Source: Terfezia claveryi (taxonomy: Eukaryota; Ascomycota; Pezizomycetes; Pezizales; Pezizaceae). Taken from it: a stretch of DNA of 64,000 bases. This document shows positions 59,346 to 64,000 of the stretch, in pieces; position 1 is the stretch's first letter, and each line of letters starts with the position of its first letter. Position numbers and translations under genes: made by a program. The notes beneath the pieces were generated by a model. It was not told the DNA's origin. It worked only from the letters and a program-made list of their open reading frames with translations, and made no database searches. The DNA lies in NCBI GenBank assembly GCA_015179025.1, contig WHUX01000014.1:310001-374000 (forward strand), in the 5' to 3' direction.

Positions 59346-60451
59346 ATTTCCATAGAACAGCATGGCGAGGGGGATTATATAAACTACTTCATGGATGGAG
59401 CGTTTTACATTGCAGATGCCATACAGCCCACAGCGGGTCAGTTCAGGCCCTTTGTGCTAGTGACCTCTCCACAAGCGGCACGCTACAAGGAGTTGGCAAA
59501 GCAACCTAATGTTGAGATGTTGGGTATGCCCACTTGGGATCATGTGGAGTTGGAAGAGTTACGGAAGTTGCGATTTTCTTCAGTCACTCAAGCAGACCTT
59601 CAGAAATATTTTGACAAATGGGGCGGAGTCCCACGATCAGTCTTGGAGAGAACAGACAGCATATATCAGCAAGACTTGGAAGATATCTGCTCGACCGTGG
59701 ATATTGATATGTGCATGAGGTTCATTGGGACATTGCGCTATAATTCTACAGCTGTCAGCGGGACTGTGTTACATATGAGTGTAACGTGCGAGGGACTTTA
59801 TGCGGACCGCCGAGTCAGATTCGCTTCTCTTTATGTCGAAAACATGGTCATCTCAACCTATGAAAAGGGTAAGAAAGAAGATATCATTAAGTATATCAGG
59901 GAGACCGAACAGAATAACGAACTTTCGTCAATGAGGGGATTTATCTTCGAGGCTGTGGCACATCGTATACTTAGGAGGGGGGGGGTGTTTGAGGTTTGTA
60001 TTACCGGGTTCATAGTATTACGGATTTCATATTGATATGCTGTTAGATTCGACGCCTGGGGCATCCGATCAAGGAGAAATTGCCGCTTCCTGCGACTACA
60101 CTGCAGATCTTCCGCACGATTGGCGAGATTAAGCCTGCCTTTTATTGCAGACCACACAGCAAAACATTTGAGTCTATTGATGCACTTCACATTGGCCACG
60201 GAGATTACGATGAGTTATTTCAAATGACGGTTGGAAAACAGCATGGTATAAAGGTGAATGGTTTAGAGAATATCAAAGCCAAGTTGACAAAGAAAGTTCG
60301 TTTATACTTTGTTATTCCCAACGATGCATATCCTAATTTTATCAACCCACAAAATTACCTCAATTTGCAAGGACAAAAGCATCAAAAAATCCCCAAATGG
60401 ATAAATGATGTGGAACAGTGGGCGTTGAGATTGGATTATACGACTTTTTGA
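58089..60451 (+). CDS. Crinkler (CRN)-like effector: ubiquitin-like header, P-loop NTPase, nuclease-like end
   Basis: Exons 58089–58392, 58441–58500, 58556–58633, 58855–59993 and 60047–60451; 1986 nt = 661 aa, with all introns GT–AG. Residues 1–100 form the CRN-type header (MATASEAWFK… ending VSVPIPHSKSEQ). A short linker FPEGFEPQGTP follows. An NTPase has Walker A GTPGIGKT at about 259–266 and a sensor-like RPFVLVTSPQ. FIFEAVAHRIL precedes the last intron. The last exon resembles the restriction-nuclease fold of Crinkler-RHS proteins (SIDALHIG…LFQMTVGKQHGIK…LYFVIPNDAYPNF). Family knowledge: such proteins act inside host or self nuclei. No secretion signal is visible here. The stop is followed by a run of about 24 T. 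It is the mate of the gene at 1–1257. Confidence 0.82.
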
Positions 60452-60958
60452 TAATTCTTTTTTTTTTTTTTTTTTTTATTACGAGAGCATTATGGGGGGT
60501 TATATTTTTCAAATGGTTAGGTACTGTACTTTAGTGAAGTCAAGCAGGTAGTAATCTCTTTTTTACCCGAATTCACACGCACCAACATCATAGTCTCATG
60601 CCAAGACCCCTACTGCTAAGATGTGCAAGATAGGCCAAGAGTGGTTTTGTGAATGATTAATGAAGATGAGAATAACAAAAGGTTGTGAGATGTCAATTAA
60701 TCTGAAAAACCACTTTGTTCAAAATCAAATTCAAAAAGAAATATAGAACTAGAACTACTCCCAAATTCTCAATCCTCAACTAGGCTCGAGGATGCTCTAC
60801 TTTAGGGGGGAGTCCCACCAGCTAGAGTACATGAGGACAAAAAAGTTGGAAGGTTTTTACCTCGTAGTTTGTGTGTCGTTATACCGTAGTTAGTTAGTTT
60901 CGTAAAAAAAAGAAACCTATTCTGTGCAGGCATTACGAAGTACCTACCTAGTCTGGTA
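60452..60958. other. Spacer with T-run
   Basis: About 24 T at 60458–60478, then unremarkable sequence up to the MITE. Confidence 0.35.
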
Positions 60959-61870
60959 GTCTGGTTGGCACAAGCCTCTTGTAGAGACTAGTCTGGTTGG
61001 CACCGAAGGAGGATTCACATGGTACTTCGGTGCCAACCAGACTACATGTGAATCGGGTCTTTGTAGGGCTCGAAGGGCTACCTTCCGCTGAAAGTTAGTC
61101 TGATTGGCACAACCTCTCGTGAAAGTTGCAACCAAATTACTTCCTAACCAATTTGGTAATATATACAGCTGATAGGGGTTAGTCTAGTTGGCACAACCTC
61201 TCGTAACTAGAGAGAGAGATAGGGTTCTAGTCTTGGTTGGCACTGCCTCTCGGTAGAGATAGGAGTCGTGCCAACCAGCTAACCAGACCTAAAGCACGAG
61301 ATTACCAATCAAACAAGTAAGATTGGCCCAATAAATATATATACCACTTGATATTAGCACTCAAATGTAGTCTGGTTACGCAAATGGCCTCTTAACAGAG
61401 GGTCTGGGCACGAGACTACGCAAATGGATTGTCTGCCTAACCCTTCTTTCAGTCTGGCTGCACGACCCTCCTCCTGTGTATTTGTTTTGGAATTATGTGT
61501 ATCTCTACGGGGTATTTTCCTTGTGTGTTTTTTTGATATCAACAGGCTAATATGGCATAATACTAAGGTAACGTTTTTTTGTTACTCCCTTTGTTATGAG
61601 TGAGCTAATAGATGGGGATGCAGATAAATAATGAATTATACTTTGTTGTAGAGCTCATTGGTTGAGATCAGTCTATTTTTCGCCCACTTCGTACCCTCAG
61701 GAACATACATATACAAGCAAACTTACCGTCCCAAACCTCAGATCCTTCAATTTGCAACCTTCAGTCAGTGTAGAAATAATACTTACTCTTTTGGCCCTTC
61801 TTTACGATCGAGACTACTTCTTTAGCACATATCTATACAACTCTCTACGAGAGGCTTGTGCCAACCAGAC
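60959..61870. mobile_element. MITE, 912 bp, TIR GTCTGGTTGGCAC…, TA target duplication
   Basis: The left end GTCTGGTTGGCACAAGCCTC is mirrored at 61843–61870, flanked by TA on both sides. About 28 bp match, with one mismatch. The interior holds further copies of TAGTCTGGTTGGCAC, including a perfect 20-bp inverted pair (about 60987–61006 / 61023–61042) that suggests a nested or rearranged copy. There is no transposase. Confidence 0.75.
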
Positions 61871-62273
61871 TACCGACCCATACACCTAGTTTGTTCCCAA
61901 TCGACAGAATGCAAATAAAAAAGTATTCCCCTGGTTGCGTGAAATTAGTACTAAAACTTTAGTCTATGTTGCATCATACATACAAGATGTATCACATATT
62001 CCTGGGTAACTAGCACCGTGATCTCAATGCCAAGTTGAATCGTTTGCCGACTCCCGGAAGCCACTTATTCACTGCCTCCACACAATCATCTCTGATGTAA
62101 TGCAACCACCGGAGGACAAAATGTTTGAATTCTAAAAATTCCCTTCCTCTTTCGAATAGGGGAGGAAGAAACCAATGTTTTCACAACTGAATTTGAGACT
62201 TCCTGGAACTTGGAATTTTCGAATTCTACTTATATCTTCTAGAGGGGGTTTATCACAGTATTGGAGAAAAAAC
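61871..62273. other. Upstream region of the DUF5872-like gene
   Basis: No gene recognised; 5' flank of the gene starting at 62274. Confidence 0.35.
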
Positions 62274-64000
62274 ATGACAAACTCATCGGCAGAGAAATAT
62301 ACAGACCCGGAGTTAAGGGATCAGATTAAGGAGGAACTTCAGGCGGGGAATAAGGGCGGGAAACCGGGGCAGTGGTCGGCAAGGAAAGTGGGTCTAATCC
62401 ATGTATATCCCATTGTTGATATTTGAAATCATTTTCATGATGTTCTAGGCGCAAATGATGGCCAATGAATACAAATCCCGTGGCGGCTTCTACATCGGTC
62501 CCAAAGACAGTCGAGCTAAGCATCTCGACCGATGGACCCGGGAGGACTGGCAGACAAAAGACGGGGGCGCAAACGCAAGCGATAATAATAGGCCTGATGG
62601 AATGAGCCATAGGTATCTACCGAAGAAGGCATGGGAGAAGCTGGGGGAGGCGGAAAAAGAGGAGACGGAGAGGAGGAAGGTAGAGGGGAGTTTGAGAGGC
62701 GAACAGTTCGTGGGGAACATAGAGGAAGCTGTTGAGGCGAGAAAGAAGGTGGCGGAGGAGGTTAGAGAGGAAATGGAAGAAGAGGAGGAGCAGGAAAGGG
62801 AAAGATGGTTGGTGGGCGAGGAGAGATGGAGGATGAAGGTACAGCTACGAAACAGGGGAGAAAGACAGAAGAAGGGATAGGTGAATCGAAGCAAGCCCTT
62901 AAGCCAAATGAGCATGAAGCATTAAGGGGGGAGGAGACTGAAATGGTGGGTCCACAAGGAGATGCTGTGGAGGAAGTCGCCAAAGATGAGCCCCCAAAAC
63001 CTTACCCTGGGGAGCACGCGCCTGCCAAGAAGAAGCGAGGTGAATCAACGGAAGCGAAGACTGCGAAGCAGCGTTTTAGGCCGAAAACTCACAAAGTCAA
63101 CCAGCCTAAGGAGCATCCCGAGCCCACTGAAGGATCCGAGTCAAAGAAGCAGAAGGAGGAAGTGGGAGAGGAAGTAAAGGAGGAAGGAGAGGAGGGAAGA
63201 GAGGTGGGAGGAGAGGAGGGAGAGGAGGAAGAAGAGGAGGTTGTAGAGGAAGGAGAAGAGGAGGTTGTAGAGGAGGGAGAGGAGGAGGTTGTAGAGGAGG
63301 CAGAAAAGGAGGTTGTAGAGGAGGGAGAAGAGGAGGTTGTGGAGGAGGGAGAAGAGGAGGTTGTGGAGGAGGGAGAAGAGGAGGTTGTAGAGGAGGGAGA
63401 AGAGGAGGTTGTAGAGGAGGGAGAAGAGGAGATTGTAGAGGAGGGAGGCGAGGAGGGAGAAGAGGAGGTTGTAGAGGAGGGAGAAGAGGAGGCTGTAGAG
63501 GAGGGAGAAGAGGAGGTTGTAGAGGAGGGAGAAGAGGAGATTGTAGAGGAGGGAGGCGAGGAGGGAGAAGAGGAGATTGTAGAGGAGGGAGGCGAGGAGG
63601 TTATGGAGGAGGGAGGCGAGGAGATTGTAGAGGAGGGAGGCGAGGAGGTTGTAGAGGAACCAGCGGACGATGGTTCTGGGGAATATAAGTCCGAAAACGA
63701 GGGAGATTTGTTAACTGAAGAAGTGGACATGGACGAAGATGAAGAGATGACACATAGCGAGGTTGAAAGAGTTCTCGACTCAGAAGAAGAAACCACCGAC
63801 ACTGCTACCAACCAAGGTACCATTGATGCGGAAGTAGATGAAGAAATGGTATTTAGTCCCGACATTGAGACCGCAGAAGAAGTGATTGAAGACGAAGAAA
63901 ATGTGGACGAAGATGTCGAAAAGCCCCAGCCTAAGGCAAAGAAGTCAAACCGTGAAATGAATGAGGAAAAGGGGCAGCAGAAGGTAGATGGGAAAGTTAG
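62274..64000 (+). CDS. DUF5872-like protein with long acidic octapeptide-repeat tail (3' end cut)
   Basis: Exon 1 starts MTNSSAEKYTDPELRDQIKE and continues GNKGGKPGQWSARK. A GT–AG intron (about 62388–62448) follows, then AQMMANEYKSRGG, WTREDWQTKDG, and RYLPKKAWEKLGEAEKEET. This order is the DUF5872 pattern (function unknown; proteins of this type occur in fungi and large DNA viruses). A change of frame near 62815–62865 can be explained by a 44-nt GT–AG intron after QERERWL or by a frameshift; I cannot decide. The frame then runs open to the window end: a basic part (HAPAKKKRGESTEAKTAKQR), about 18 copies of EEVVEEGE, and an acidic end. Probably nuclear or DNA-associated by charge pattern (inference). 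Confidence 0.6.
63185..63660 (+). repeat. 24-bp coding minisatellite (EEVVEEGE)
   Basis: About 18 units of GAGGAGGTTGTAGAGGAGGG + AGAA in frame with the downstream acidic region. Units with GGAGGCGAG inserts form a higher-order pattern in the last third. The minus strand is open too and reads Ser/Pro/Thr-rich. Confidence 0.9.

Overview
The window is nuclear DNA from a filamentous ascomycete (Pezizomycotina). The evidence is short GT–AG introns of 44–72 bp (one of about 220 bp), a divergent pair of chitin synthases with myosin-like domains (csmA/csmB arrangement), a fungal CTF18, and abundant fungal-type transposon debris. The genus cannot be named from sequence alone.

Layout. 1–1429 holds the 5' part of a Crinkler (CRN)-like effector gene on the minus strand; its near-identical partner (58089–60451, plus) lies at the other end, so 1–1429 and 57925–59345 form an inverted repeat. 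1676–3824 is a broken pogo/Fot1-like transposase with an in-gene 12-bp minisatellite. 4500–6200 holds a 5S-rRNA-like fragment and a 24-bp minisatellite. 7811–10619 is an 899-aa P-loop NTPase + PD-(D/E)XK nuclease-like gene. 11040–17060 is an accessory patchwork: two TA-flanked MITEs, a Ginger-type integrase fragment, a small LTR (TRIM) element, poly-A-tailed repeats and an HNH-endonuclease-like gene. 17870–22600 is a dead Tad-like LINE on the minus strand. 23637–25224 is a frameshifted trypsin-like protease gene. 25230–35570 is mostly non-coding or low-complexity DNA with large minisatellites. 35579–37577 is a broken Ginger-type transposase.

The gene core is at 38358–57259: ctf18 (minus, 1328 aa), csmA class V chitin synthase (minus, 1835 aa) and csmB (plus, 1741 aa). 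The two chitin synthases are head to head across a 2.7-kb shared promoter region. All their exon joins keep frame and the totals divide by three. The window ends with the second CRN gene, a third MITE (60959–61870), and a DUF5872-like gene with a long acidic octapeptide-repeat tail that runs off the end.

How it fits together: a conserved housekeeping and cell-wall block is embedded in repeat-rich DNA carrying CRN-type NTPase–nuclease genes and DNA transposons. The most notable signal is that the two CRN copies have identical introns but a tight cluster of amino-acid-changing differences in codons 11–30.
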